A stretch of DNA of 64,000 bases from Acidiferrimicrobium sp. IK (lineage in GTDB: Bacteria; Actinomycetota; Acidimicrobiia; Acidimicrobiales; Palsa-688): assembly GCF_025499425.1 (NCBI RefSeq), contig NZ_JAIMCB010000013.1, forward strand, positions 62,001-126,000, given 5' to 3'. The translations under genes were made by a program, and so were the position numbers. Numbering within the stretch: the stretch's first letter is position 1; every line of letters starts with the position of its first letter. Below the pieces are notes generated by a model. That model was not told the DNA's origin. It made no database searches and saw only the letters and a program-made list of their open reading frames with translations. Below, one piece after another: positions 34,891 to 45,007 of this stretch.

Positions 34891-34961
34891 CGGGGCCGAT
34901 CTGAAGATTCGGTGAAGCGGCGCCCAAGGTTTGCGCGCCGCTGGCCGGGGCGGCCCGGTAG

Positions 34962-37076
<2,115 letters not shown>

Positions 37077-37081
37077 CCCGC

Positions 37082-37915
37082 TCACCGGCTCGTGGTGCCA
37101 GAACCCGAGCGGACCAGGCGGGGGGGCTCGCCGGTCGCCGGCGGTCCCTGGAAGCGGACCCGGGGGACGAGCAGGAGGTTCTTCAAGATGGTGTTGCGGG
37201 GGATCTTCGAGGCGCCGACCCGGCGGTCCACGAAGACGATCGGAACCTGCTGCACCCGGTTGGTGGTCCGCAGCGCCGAGTACTTCAGCTCGATGAGGAA
37301 CCCGTACCCCTCCGCCTGCAGCCCGGCGAGGTCCAGCGCCTCGAGCAGGCCGGTCCTGAACAGGTTGAAGCCGCCGGTGTAGTCGGTGATGCGCGACCCG
37401 AGGAACAGGCGGGCGTACAGGTTGCCCATCCGGCTGACCAGCCTGCGGTACGCGGTCCAGTCCGGCGTGGCGCCGCCCGGGAGGTAGCGGGACCCGACGA
37501 CCAGGTCGGCCGTCGCGGCCTGCTGCAGCATCGCCGGGATGTGGCGGGGGTCGTGGGACAAGTCGGCGTCCATCTGGAGCACGAAGTCGAAGCCGCCGCG
37601 CTCGAGGAGGTGGCTGAGACCGGCGATGTAGGCCCGGCCGAGCCCGGCCTTCTCCTTCCGGTGCAGCACCTCGATGTTCAGGTGCCGGTGGGCTCCGTCG
37701 GCTGCCAGCCCCTCGGCGACCGCGGCGGTCCCGTCCGGGGAGTTGTCGTCGATGACGAGCAGAGTGGCGAGCACGTCGTCGAGCCCGGCCAGCACGTCGT
37801 CGAGAGCGGCGACCAGGAGCGGCAGCGACTCCGCTTCGTCGTAGGTCGGCACCGCGATCGCGAGGCGGGTCCGGGGCCTGCCCTCGCTTTCGGTCGTGTC
37901 GCTCGACGCAGAGAT
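37082..37915 (-). CDS. Polyprenol-phosphate mannose synthase (GT2, Ppm1-like), apparent ATC start
   Basis: Transfers mannose from GDP-mannose to polyprenyl phosphate, giving the donor for GT-C mannosyltransferases such as that at 3641. GT2 motifs are clear: AVPTYDEAESLP, LVIDDNSPDGTA, and QMDADLSHDP with the metal-binding DAD; the FNLFRTGLLEAL and GYGFLIELKY segments fit dolichol-P-mannose synthase. The only usual start, GTG 37852, falls inside the first beta strand (LAIAVPTYDE). Upstream to the in-frame stop there is no ATG, GTG or TTG. An ATC at 37915 has GGAAGGA placed 6 nt before it and a TATGAT -10 element further up, so I give 37915 as start (277 residues). CTG 37957 is another option. 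Confidence 0.8.
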   Translation of the reverse strand: MSASSDTTESEGRPRTRLAIAVPTYDEAESLPLLVAALDDVLAGLDDVLATLLVIDDNSPDGTAAVAEGLAADGAHRHLNIEVLHRKEKAGLGRAYIAGLSHLLERGGFDFVLQMDADLSHDPRHIPAMLQQAATADLVVGSRYLPGGATPDWTAYRRLVSRMGNLYARLFLGSRITDYTGGFNLFRTGLLEALDLAGLQAEGYGFLIELKYSALRTTNRVQQVPIVFVDRRVGASKIPRNTILKNLLLVPRVRFQGPPATGEPPRLVRSGSGTTSR

Positions 37916-37921
37916 ACCTGG

Positions 37922-37928
37922 TCCTTCC
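37922..37928 (-). promoter_or_regulatory. Ribosome binding site GGAAGGA before a putative ATC start
   Basis: GGAAGGA on the minus strand ends 6 nt before ATC 37915. It is a near-perfect Shine-Dalgarno match at ideal spacing, yet no ATG, GTG or TTG follows in frame. Confidence 0.5.
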
Positions 37929-37974
37929 CTGGCTGCCCGGCGCTGCCGGCGGCCCAGGCCGATGTTGGGCGGAA

Positions 37975-37980
37975 ATCATA
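37975..37980 (-). promoter_or_regulatory. -10 element TATGAT for the polyprenol-P-mannose synthase gene
   Basis: A consensus-like TATGAT. Transcription would begin near 37967, giving a leader of roughly 50 nt that includes the GGAAGGA ribosome binding site. Confidence 0.45.
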
Positions 37981-38079
37981 GCGGGGTGCCGCTTCGCCCC
38001 CCGAGTGGTGCCGCCGACCGGGTCGCGGTCGGGGCCGGCGGGGTTGCGGGCCATCCCCCGGTTCGGGCCGGCCCGTCGC

Positions 38080-38085
38080 TAGCCT
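38080..38085 (+). promoter_or_regulatory. -10 element TAGCCT for the PknB-like kinase gene
   Basis: TAGCCT ends 6 nt before GTG 38092. Confidence 0.55.
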
Positions 38086-38091
38086 CAGGGT

Positions 38092-40293
38092 GTGGCGCCG
38101 TCACGCAGCGTCGAGCTGGTGGGTCGCGTCCTCGGTGACCGCTACCGCCTGACTCGCCCCATAGGCACAGGTGCGAGCGCGCACGTCTACGCCGCGGACG
38201 ACATCACCCTGCGCCGGCGGGTCGCGGTCAAGGTCCTCCATCCTGGATTGGCCGGCGACGAGGCGTTCACCAGGCGGTTCCGGGCCGAGGCCCACGCCGC
38301 GGCCGGGCTGCGCCACCCCCACATCCTGCAGGTGTACGACTCCGGCGAGGACCAAGGGACGCCGTACCTGGTCATGGAGCTGCTGGAAGGCGGCAGCCTG
38401 CGCAGCCTGCTCGACCGAGGCCAGCTGCTCACCCCCTCGCAGGCGGCCCGGGTCGGCGCGGACGTGGCGCGAGCCTTGGACTACGCCCACCGTCACGGGG
38501 TGGTGCATCGCGACATCAAGCCGGCCAATCTGCTCTTCGACGACGAAGGCCGAGCCACCGTCGCCGACTTCGGCCTGGCCCGGGCGCTGGCCGCCGCGAC
38601 GTGGACCGAGCCGATCGGCGGGATCCTCGGAACGGCCCGCTACGCCGCTCCCGAGCAGGTCCGCGACCAGGTGCTCGACGGGCGCGCCGACGTGTACGCC
38701 CTGGCCCTGGTGATGGTCGAGGCGGTGACCGGAAGCGTGCCGTTCGCGTCGGACAACACGGTCGGCACGGTGATGGCCCGCCTGGAACGCCCGATCGATC
38801 CCGGCACCGGCCTCGGGCCTCTCGCCGAGGTGGTGGCCGCCGCCGGCACCGTCGAGCGCGAAGGGCGCCTGGACGCGGCCGGCATGGCCGACGCGCTGGA
38901 AGCCGCCGCGCTGCGCCTCCCGCCGCCGAGCCGCCTGCCCCTCGTCGGCGTTTTCGAGCGCGACGACGTCGAGCGCGACGACGCGCCGACCGCGATCCCG
39001 GGCGGGCGCCCCGCCCCTTTCGACATCGAGGCGTTGGAGGGCGCGGCCCGGCCCGCCCCTGGCGCGCCCCCGGCCCCCGCCGGCGCGACCGGCCAGCCCG
39101 CCGCCCCGGCCGGAGCGCTGCGGGGCGGGCCCGGCTCGGACCCGGGCGGGGTTGCGCCCGACGACACCGTCGCGCTCGGCGCCAGGCCCGACGACACCGT
39201 CGCGCTCGGCGCCAGGCCCGATGACACCGTCGCGCTCGGCGCCAGGCCTGACGACACGGTCGCGCTCGGCGCCAGGCCCGATGACACGGTCGCGCTCGGC
39301 GCCAGGCCCGATGACACGGTCGCGCTCGGCGCGGGCACGCCCGCCGCTGTCGCGACGGTCGGCGGGCCCGCCGCCGCTGACGACGACAACGAGGACGGCG
39401 GCGACGCCCCCCGGCGGCGCCGGTGGCGCCGGTGGCTGCTGGCGGTGCTGGCGGTGGTGATCCTGGCCGGCGGAGGCGCCGCCGCGTACGAGCTCACCCG
39501 CCCCCCGCCGAGCCACCCGGTCCCGGCGCTGGTCCACCTCGACCAGGCCCGCGCCGGCGCGGTACTGGCCCCCCTGCACCTGCACCTGGCGGTCACCGGA
39601 CGCTCCTACGACCCGGTGGTGCCCGCCGGCGAGATCCTGACCCAGGTCCCCTCGGGCGGAACCCTCCGCGAGGGGTCCACGGTGGGCGTCACGTTGTCGC
39701 TCGGACCGCAACCGATCCCGGTCCCCGCCGGGCTGGCCGGCAAGTCCCAGGCCGACGCGACGACCATTCTCACCACCCTCGGGCTGAAGGTCGGGACCGT
39801 CACCCAGAGCTACAGCCTGACCGTCCCCGAGGGGCAGGTCATCAGCTCGTCGCCGTCGTCGGGGACCTTGCTGCCCGGCCAGCCCGTCGCCTTGACGGTC
39901 TCCGCCGGCAAGCCGTTCGTGACCGTCCCTTCCCTCGACTCGACTTTCACCGCCGCTCAGGCCGCGCTCTCCGCGCTGGGCCTGCCGGCCAGCGAGAACG
40001 ACCAGTTCAGCGACACGGTGCCCAAGGGCCAGGTCATCGCCTCCTCGCCGGCGGCCGGCACCAAGGTCCGGGTCGGTACCGGCGTCACAGTCGTCGTGTC
40101 GAAGGGCCCCGACGTGGTCACCGTCCCGTCGGTGCAAGGAGCCTCGGTAGCGGCCGCCGCCGAGCAGCTCGCCGCCGCCGGGCTGAGCGTGACGGGAGTG
40201 TCGGGCAACCCGACCGCGGCGGTCTCGGGGACGTCGCCGGCGGCCGGCACCGTGGTGCACCGCGGCGCCCAGGTGACCATCGTCACCGGTTGA
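38092..40293 (+). CDS. pknB: PknB-like Ser/Thr protein kinase with four PASTA repeats
   Basis: A 733-residue receptor kinase that senses peptidoglycan fragments outside and phosphorylates proteins controlling growth and wall synthesis inside. The kinase domain has Lys47 in VAVKVLH, catalytic Asp141 in HRDIKPANLL, Asp159 of DFG and the APEQV motif. A juxtamembrane region holds six copies of PDDTVALGAR (residues 354-413). One membrane segment (about 450-470) follows basic RRRRWRRW. Four PASTA repeats form the extracytoplasmic part (about 480-733). GTG 38092 is preceded by TAGCCT. It is not in the usual pknAB-rodA-pbpA cluster, so it may be one of several such kinases. Confidence 0.94.
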   Translation: MAPSRSVELVGRVLGDRYRLTRPIGTGASAHVYAADDITLRRRVAVKVLHPGLAGDEAFTRRFRAEAHAAAGLRHPHILQVYDSGEDQGTPYLVMELLEGGSLRSLLDRGQLLTPSQAARVGADVARALDYAHRHGVVHRDIKPANLLFDDEGRATVADFGLARALAAATWTEPIGGILGTARYAAPEQVRDQVLDGRADVYALALVMVEAVTGSVPFASDNTVGTVMARLERPIDPGTGLGPLAEVVAAAGTVEREGRLDAAGMADALEAAALRLPPPSRLPLVGVFERDDVERDDAPTAIPGGRPAPFDIEALEGAARPAPGAPPAPAGATGQPAAPAGALRGGPGSDPGGVAPDDTVALGARPDDTVALGARPDDTVALGARPDDTVALGARPDDTVALGARPDDTVALGAGTPAAVATVGGPAAADDDNEDGGDAPRRRRWRRWLLAVLAVVILAGGGAAAYELTRPPPSHPVPALVHLDQARAGAVLAPLHLHLAVTGRSYDPVVPAGEILTQVPSGGTLREGSTVGVTLSLGPQPIPVPAGLAGKSQADATTILTTLGLKVGTVTQSYSLTVPEGQVISSSPSSGTLLPGQPVALTVSAGKPFVTVPSLDSTFTAAQAALSALGLPASENDQFSDTVPKGQVIASSPAAGTKVRVGTGVTVVVSKGPDVVTVPSVQGASVAAAAEQLAAAGLSVTGVSGNPTAAVSGTSPAAGTVVHRGAQVTIVTG
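39151..39330 (+). repeat. Six exact-period 30-bp repeats encoding PDDTVALGAR in the kinase
   Basis: Units start at 39151, 39181, 39211, 39241, 39271 and 39301. They differ only by a few synonymous third-position changes (GAC/GAT, ACC/ACG, CCC/CCT), apart from the first four codons of the first unit. Each encodes the heptad DDTVALG with an Ala-Arg-Pro joint. Confidence 0.97.
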
Positions 40294-40359
40294 GCGTCAC
40301 GGCGGAGCCGCCCGGCGAGATGTTTCGGGGCCGCCCGCCGCGTGGGCCCGCCGCCGTCC

Positions 40360-40446
40360 TACACTTTGAGCACAGGTCGTTTCGGGCGGGGCGGTGAGCT
40401 GAGGCAGTGATCCCCAGCCACTGCCGGTGCCGCCGCCCCTCCCGAA
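40360..40446 (+). ncRNA. Candidate structured RNA: long hairpin downstream of pknB
   Basis: Bases 40381-40394 and 40433-40446 pair over 14 positions with a single mismatch (TTCGGG/CCCGAA and GGGGCGG/CCGCCCC). Within them, GGCAGTG (40403-40409) pairs with CACTGCC (40419-40425) around a 9-nt loop ATCCCCAGC. TACACT at 40360-40365 resembles a -10 element 15 nt upstream. The 213-bp gap between the convergent pknB and SCP2 genes holds no gene. It has no T-tract. It could be a small RNA, a processed 3' element of pknB mRNA or a terminator-like fold; no known RNA family is recognised. Confidence 0.4.
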
Positions 40447-40506
40447 CCGACCGGACCGGGCGCACCGCGGGGGCGAAGCGGCGGTCTGGCTGAGACGGCG
40501 GTCTGG

Positions 40507-40926
40507 CTACTCGGTGATCTCCTGGATCCGGCGGGCCATCTCGATCGACGCCGGGTCGACCGCCCCGATCACCCCGCTCGATTGCAGCGTGAGCAGCTTG
40601 GTGATGTCGCCGTCGACCTTGATCCGCCCGGACATGAACGCCTGCATGGCCGCCTGGGGGTCGCCGTCGACCAGGATCGCCCGGGCGGTCTCGTACTCGA
40701 CGGTGATGGTCAGATCCGGCGACTCCAGGTGCCCGGTCTCGAGGTCGAGGTCCCCGGAGGTGGTGTCGAGGTGGGCCTCGACGACACCGTCGCCGAAGGG
40801 GACCCCCTTGACCACCTGGTTCATTCGGACCGGGACGGGAGGCGCGGGGGCGCGGCCGGCGTACTCGGCTCGGATGCGCCGGGCCTCCTCGACCCACTCG
40901 TCGCTCAGGAACGCAAACTTGGCCAC
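40507..40926 (-). CDS. SCP2 sterol-binding domain protein
   Basis: A 139-residue single-domain protein of the sterol carrier protein 2 fold. It binds acyl or sterol-like lipids in a hydrophobic tunnel. The pattern of alternating strands [18 protein letters not shown] followed by [20 protein letters not shown] is the family hallmark. GTG 40926 has an AGAGG ribosome binding site just upstream; the open frame before it shows no conserved residues. It stands alone between pknB and gatC. A physiological ligand cannot be inferred. Confidence 0.85.
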   Translation of the reverse strand: MAKFAFLSDEWVEEARRIRAEYAGRAPAPPVPVRMNQVVKGVPFGDGVVEAHLDTTSGDLDLETGHLESPDLTITVEYETARAILVDGDPQAAMQAFMSGRIKVDGDITKLLTLQSSGVIGAVDPASIEMARRIQEITE

Positions 40927-41008
40927 TGCACCTCTTTCGCCGGCGACCCCGCGGGCGCCTGCAGGAGACCGCTGGAAATGTCCCGCCGACGGTAGCAAGA
41001 CCGCCGCC

Positions 41009-41014
41009 TAGCAT
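41009..41014 (+). promoter_or_regulatory. -10 element TAGCAT for gatCAB
   Basis: TAGCAT ends 8 nt before ATG 41023 and would drive the three-gene amidotransferase operon. Confidence 0.5.
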
Positions 41015-41022
41015 GACCGGCC

Positions 41023-41325
41023 ATGGCGACCCCCATTTCCACCGCCGATGTCGCCCACGTCGCCCGCCTGGCCCGCCTGGCGCTGACCGACGAGGAGCTC
41101 GAGCAGTTCACCGGGCAGCTGGCCGCCGTGCTGGCCCACGCCGCCGACGTCGAGGCCCTCGACACGACCGGCGTGCCACCAACCGCGCACCCGCTGCCGA
41201 TCGACAACGTGCTGCGCGACGACGTCGTGGTCCCCTGCGCGGACCGCGAGGAGGTCCTGGCCCAGGCCCCGGCCTCCGAGTCGGGGCGCTTCCGGGTGCC
41301 GCGCATCCTCGGGGAGGCACCGTGA
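41023..41325 (+). CDS. gatC: Asp/Glu-tRNA amidotransferase subunit C
   Basis: A 100-residue linker subunit of the GatCAB complex that converts Glu-tRNA(Gln) and Asp-tRNA(Asn) to their correct amidated forms. The typical N-terminus [20 protein letters not shown] and the C-terminal tail [13 protein letters not shown], which wraps around GatA, are present. The stop overlaps the gatA start by 4 nt (GTGA). Its presence with gatA and gatB shows that the organism relies on the indirect route for at least one of glutaminyl- and asparaginyl-tRNA. Confidence 0.95.
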   Translation: MATPISTADVAHVARLARLALTDEELEQFTGQLAAVLAHAADVEALDTTGVPPTAHPLPIDNVLRDDVVVPCADREEVLAQAPASESGRFRVPRILGEAP

Positions 41326-42779
41326 CCGCCAACCCGGCTCTCGACCTGGCCGCCGCGGTCCGGCGCGGCGAGCGCTCCGCCGTCGACGTGCTCGAGGAGC
41401 ACCTGGCCCGGGTGGACGCCACCGAGGCGGACGTGCACGCCTTCAACACCGTCCTCGGAGAAAGGGCGCGGGTCGCGGCCGGCGAGGTCGACGCCGCGGT
41501 CGCCCGCGGTGAGGACCCGGGCCCGCTCGCCGGGGTGCCCATCGCCCTCAAAGACAACCTGTGCACGCGAGGCATCCCGACCACCTGCTCGTCGCGGATC
41601 CTCGAGGGATGGCAGCCTCCGTACGACGCGACGGTCGTGACCCGCGTCGCGGCCGCCGGCGCGGTGGCGGTGGGCAAGACCAACCTCGACGAGTTCGCCA
41701 TGGGGTCCTCGACGGAGAACTCCGCGTTCGGGCCGACCCGCAACCCCCTCGACCTGTCCCGGGTGCCGGGCGGCTCGTCGGGCGGCAGCGCGGCGGCCGT
41801 CGCCGCCGGCTACGCCCCCCTGGCCCTCGGCTCCGACACCGGCGGCTCGATCCGCCAGCCCGCCGCGCTCTGCGGCGTGGTCGGCGTCAAGCCGACATAC
41901 GGGGTGGTGTCACGCTACGGGCTGGTGGCCTTCGCGTCGTCGCTCGACCAGGTCGGGCCCTTCGCCCGCACCGTCGGCGACGCCGCGCTCCTCTTCGACG
42001 TGATCGCCGGTCACGACCCGGCCGACTCGACGTCCCTGCCCGGCGCCGCTCCGGTCGCCTCCGCCCGCCTGGGGGAGGGGGTCGAGGGGCTGCGCGTCGG
42101 TTTGGTCACCGAGCTGGTCGGCGCCGAGGGCCTCTCGGCGGAGGTCGTCGCGGGGACCCGCGCCGCGGCCGACGCGCTGGCCGCCGCCGGGGCCAAGGTC
42201 GACGAGGTCAGCGTGCCGGCGACGGTCTACGGGCTGTCGGCCTACTACCTGATCGCCCCGGCCGAGGCGTCCTCCAACCTGTCGCGCTACGACGGGGTCC
42301 GCTACGGGCACCGCGCCGAGGGGGCCGCCGACATCACCGAGATGTACGTCGCCACCCGCAGCGAGGGGTTCGGGGCCGAGGTCAAACGGCGGATCATGCT
42401 CGGCACCTACGCCCTCTCCGCCGGCTACTACGACGCCTACTACGGGCAGGCGCAGCGGGTCCGGACCTTGATCATCCGGGACTTCGACGCCGCCTACCAG
42501 TCCTTCGACGTGCTGCTGTCGCCGACCGCGCCCGGCACCGCGTTCCCGCTCGGCGAGAAGACCGCCGACCCGCTGGTCATGTACCTAAACGACGTGTGCA
42601 CCATCCCGTCCAACCTGGCCGGGCACCCCGCGATGAGCGTGCCGTGGGGCGCCGGCGCCGACGGCCTGCCCCTCGGCGTGCAGATCCTGGCCCCCGCCCT
42701 AGGGGAGACCGTCATGTTCCAAGTAGCGGCCGCGCTCGAGGCGATGGCCCCCGCCGGGCCCGGGAGCAGCGCCCGATGA
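41322..42779 (+). CDS. gatA: Asp/Glu-tRNA amidotransferase subunit A
   Basis: Amidase subunit that frees ammonia from glutamine for the tRNA-dependent reaction. The 485-residue protein carries the Ser-cisSer-Lys triad of the amidase signature family: Lys77 in IALKDN, Ser152 in [11 protein letters not shown] and Ser176 in DTGGSIRQP, with the same spacing as in well-studied GatA. The GTG start at 41322 overlaps the gatC stop, and the TGA overlaps the gatB ATG, so the three subunits are translationally coupled. Confidence 0.97.
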   Translation: MTANPALDLAAAVRRGERSAVDVLEEHLARVDATEADVHAFNTVLGERARVAAGEVDAAVARGEDPGPLAGVPIALKDNLCTRGIPTTCSSRILEGWQPPYDATVVTRVAAAGAVAVGKTNLDEFAMGSSTENSAFGPTRNPLDLSRVPGGSSGGSAAAVAAGYAPLALGSDTGGSIRQPAALCGVVGVKPTYGVVSRYGLVAFASSLDQVGPFARTVGDAALLFDVIAGHDPADSTSLPGAAPVASARLGEGVEGLRVGLVTELVGAEGLSAEVVAGTRAAADALAAAGAKVDEVSVPATVYGLSAYYLIAPAEASSNLSRYDGVRYGHRAEGAADITEMYVATRSEGFGAEVKRRIMLGTYALSAGYYDAYYGQAQRVRTLIIRDFDAAYQSFDVLLSPTAPGTAFPLGEKTADPLVMYLNDVCTIPSNLAGHPAMSVPWGAGADGLPLGVQILAPALGETVMFQVAAALEAMAPAGPGSSAR

Positions 42780-44209
42780 CCGCCGCCACGGCGACCGAGT
42801 GGGAGACCGTCATCGGCCTCGAGGTGCACACCGAGCTGTGCACCGCCACCAAGCTGTTCTGCGGGTGCGCCAACAACTTCGGCGACCAGCCCAACACCAA
42901 CGTGTGCCCGGTGTGCCTGGGCCTCCCCGGGTCGCTGCCGGTCCTCAACCGCATGGCCGTCGAGTACGCCATGCGGATCGGCACCGCGCTGCACTGCACG
43001 GTGCAATCCTCGCTGTTCCACCGGAAGAACTACTTCTATCCGGACATGCCGAAGGACTACCAGATCAGCCAGTACGACGTGCCGATCAACGCCGACGGCT
43101 GGTTGGCGCTGCCCGACGGGCGGCGGGTCGGCATCGAACGGGCCCACATCGAGGAGGACACCGGCAAGAGCACCCACGTCGGTGAGAGCGGGCGGATCCA
43201 CGGCGCCGACTACAGCCTGGTGGACTACAACCGGGCCGGGGTGCCGCTGGTCGAGATCGTCGGGCGCCCCGACCTGCGCTCCAGCGAGGACGCCCGGGCC
43301 TACGTCGATGAGCTGAGGGCGATCCTGGTGGCGACGGGAGCGTCCGACGGCAAGATGGAAGAAGGGTCGCTGCGCGTCGACGCCAACGTGTCGGTCCGCC
43401 GGCGGGGCGCCCCCGAGCTGGGCACCCGCTGCGAGATCAAGAACATGAACTCGCTGCGCAGCCTCGGGCGGGCCATCGAGTACGAGGCGGCCCGCCAGAT
43501 CGCCATCTTGGAGGACGGCGGCACGATCAGCCAGGAGACCCGCCACTGGGACGAGACGCTCGGACGGACCTCCACCATGCGCTCCAAGGAGGAGGCCTAC
43601 GACTACCGGTACTTCCCGGAGCCCGACCTGGTGCCCATCGCCCCGTCAGCGGAGTGGGTCAAGGCTGTCGCCGATGCCTTGCCGCCGATGCCCGCCGACC
43701 GGCGGGCCGCGGTGGCCGAAGCCGCCGGCATGGCCCCCGACGCCGACCCGGTCGTGACCGTCGTCCGCCTCGACCTCGACCCGCTGCTCAACGCCGCGGT
43801 GGCGGCCGGGGCCGACGGCGAGCTGGCCGTCAAGCGGCTGGCCAACGAGGTCGCCGCCGGCCTCGAGCAGGCCTCGACCCTCGACCCGCGGGCGTTCGCC
43901 GCCGTGGTCGGGATGGAGAGCCGCTCAGAGCTGACCACCGCCCAGGCCCGCACGGTGCTCAAGGAGCTCCTCGAGCACGGCGGCGACCCCGCGGCCATCG
44001 CCAAGGCCCACGGCTTCGAGGCGATGGCGGCCGGCGCCCTGTCGGGGGTCATCGACCAGGTGATCGCCGACAACCCGGGGGAGTGGGACCGCTTCGCGGC
44101 CGGGGAGGACAAGGTGCAGGGGTTCTTGATCGGCAAGATCAAGGCCGCGACCGGCGGCAACGCGGATTTGAAAGAGGCCAGCGCTTTGCTTCGGGCCCGC
44201 CGGGGCTGA
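42776..44209 (+). CDS. gatB: Asp/Glu-tRNA amidotransferase subunit B
   Basis: Kinase-like subunit that phosphorylates the misacylated tRNA and accepts ammonia from GatA. The N-terminal cradle has [10 protein letters not shown], a four-cysteine zinc site (CGCAN ... CPVCLGLPG) and the [20 protein letters not shown] signature. The C-terminal YqeY-like tail domain (about residues 330-477) binds tRNA. ATG 42776 overlaps the gatA stop by 4 nt. The length of 477 is normal. A GC hairpin follows the stop. Confidence 0.97.
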   Translation: MTAATATEWETVIGLEVHTELCTATKLFCGCANNFGDQPNTNVCPVCLGLPGSLPVLNRMAVEYAMRIGTALHCTVQSSLFHRKNYFYPDMPKDYQISQYDVPINADGWLALPDGRRVGIERAHIEEDTGKSTHVGESGRIHGADYSLVDYNRAGVPLVEIVGRPDLRSSEDARAYVDELRAILVATGASDGKMEEGSLRVDANVSVRRRGAPELGTRCEIKNMNSLRSLGRAIEYEAARQIAILEDGGTISQETRHWDETLGRTSTMRSKEEAYDYRYFPEPDLVPIAPSAEWVKAVADALPPMPADRRAAVAEAAGMAPDADPVVTVVRLDLDPLLNAAVAAGADGELAVKRLANEVAAGLEQASTLDPRAFAAVVGMESRSELTTAQARTVLKELLEHGGDPAAIAKAHGFEAMAAGALSGVIDQVIADNPGEWDRFAAGEDKVQGFLIGKIKAATGGNADLKEASALLRARRG

Positions 44210-44213
44210 GCCG

Positions 44214-44244
44214 CTCCTCCGGCGGGTCAGCCCCGCCGGAGGAG
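44214..44244. terminator. 13-bp hairpin between convergent gatB and GT2 genes
   Basis: Bases 44214-44226 and 44232-44244 form a perfect 13-bp stem with loop TCAGC; the loop holds the GT2 stop codon. No T-tract follows on either strand, so it would act as a GC-hairpin terminator in both directions. Confidence 0.55.
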
Positions 44245-44982
44245 GCACTCGCCGAGCGTCGAGTACCGGACGATGCAGTAACAGGCCCGCAGGCCGTCCT
44301 TCCAGCCGATCTTCTTGCCCTCCGCGTAGGTGCGGCCGCGGTAGGAGATGCCCACCTCGAAGATCCGCCAGCCGCCGCGCGCCAGCTTGGCGGTGATCTC
44401 CGGCTCGAAACCGAACCGGTCCTCCTCGATCACCAAGGAGTCGAGAACCTCCCGGCGCATGGCTTTGTAACAGGTCTCCATGTCCGTCAGGTTCAAGTCG
44501 GTGAACGCGTTGGACAGCAGCGTCAGAGCCCGGTTGCCGAGCGAATGCCAGAAGTACAAGACCCGGTGCGGTCGCCCGCTTAGGAACCGGGAGCCGTAGA
44601 CGACATCGGCGTGCCCGCCGAGCAGGGGGCCGAGCAGGTCGCCGTACTCGCCGGGGTCGTATTCCAAGTCGGCGTCTTGGACCACCACGAATTCCGAGCG
44701 GGCCTCGGCGAAGCCCCGCCGCAACGCGGCGCCCTTCCCCCGGTTGACGCCCTGGGCTACGACCCGCAGCCGCGGGTCGTGAAGCGAGCGGACCAGTTCG
44801 AGGGTGCGGTCGGTGGAGCCGTCGTCGACGACGATGACCTCGGCCACCCACCGCGACGCCAGCACCCGGGCGAGCAGCTCGCTCACCGTGTCCTGCTCGT
44901 TGTAGCACGGCACGATCACCGACAGGCAGGCCGCTTCCCCACCTGCGGGCCCGGTCCGGGGGGCGTCATCTGCGTGCGAGAT
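44227..44982 (-). CDS. Family 2 glycosyltransferase, start codon unclear
   Basis: A GT2 enzyme close to the dolichyl-phosphate-glucose/mannose synthase group. Visible are LSVIVPCYNEQDT, VIVVDDGSTDRT, the NRGKGAALRRGF stretch, QDADLEYDP with the metal-binding DAD, and a C-terminal FGFEPEITAKLARGGWRIFEVGISYRGR typical of polyprenyl-P-glycosyltransferases. The first usual start, GTG 44919, is inside the first beta strand. The open frame reaches upstream past 45000 without any ATG, GTG or TTG. ATC 44982 lies 7 nt after TAGAGT, the local promoter pattern, and is given here as a tentative start (251 residues). Product and acceptor unknown. It lies 25 nt after the DUF4333-like gene. Confidence 0.72.
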   Translation of the reverse strand: MSHADDAPRTGPAGGEAACLSVIVPCYNEQDTVSELLARVLASRWVAEVIVVDDGSTDRTLELVRSLHDPRLRVVAQGVNRGKGAALRRGFAEARSEFVVVQDADLEYDPGEYGDLLGPLLGGHADVVYGSRFLSGRPHRVLYFWHSLGNRALTLLSNAFTDLNLTDMETCYKAMRREVLDSLVIEEDRFGFEPEITAKLARGGWRIFEVGISYRGRTYAEGKKIGWKDGLRACYCIVRYSTLGECLLRRG

Positions 44983-44989
44983 GAGCCGG

Positions 44990-44995
44990 ACTCTA
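44990..44995 (-). promoter_or_regulatory. Possible -10 element TAGAGT before the GT2 gene
   Basis: TAGAGT on the minus strand ends 7 nt before ATC 44982. The spacing fits the leaderless pattern of the window, but the following codon is not a usual start, so this is weak. Confidence 0.3.
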
Positions 44996-45007
44996 GCGTC
45001 GGTGCCC

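Noticed and set aside
39151-39330. Possible CRISPR array because of regularly spaced repeats.
   Set aside because: Units are directly tandem without spacers, in frame, and inside the kinase gene.
40480-40508. A 12-bp direct repeat GGCGGTCTGGCT (40480-40491 and 40497-40508) at the SCP2 3' end.
   Set aside because: Short, two copies only, no inverted repeats or transposase nearby; not enough to call an insertion footprint.
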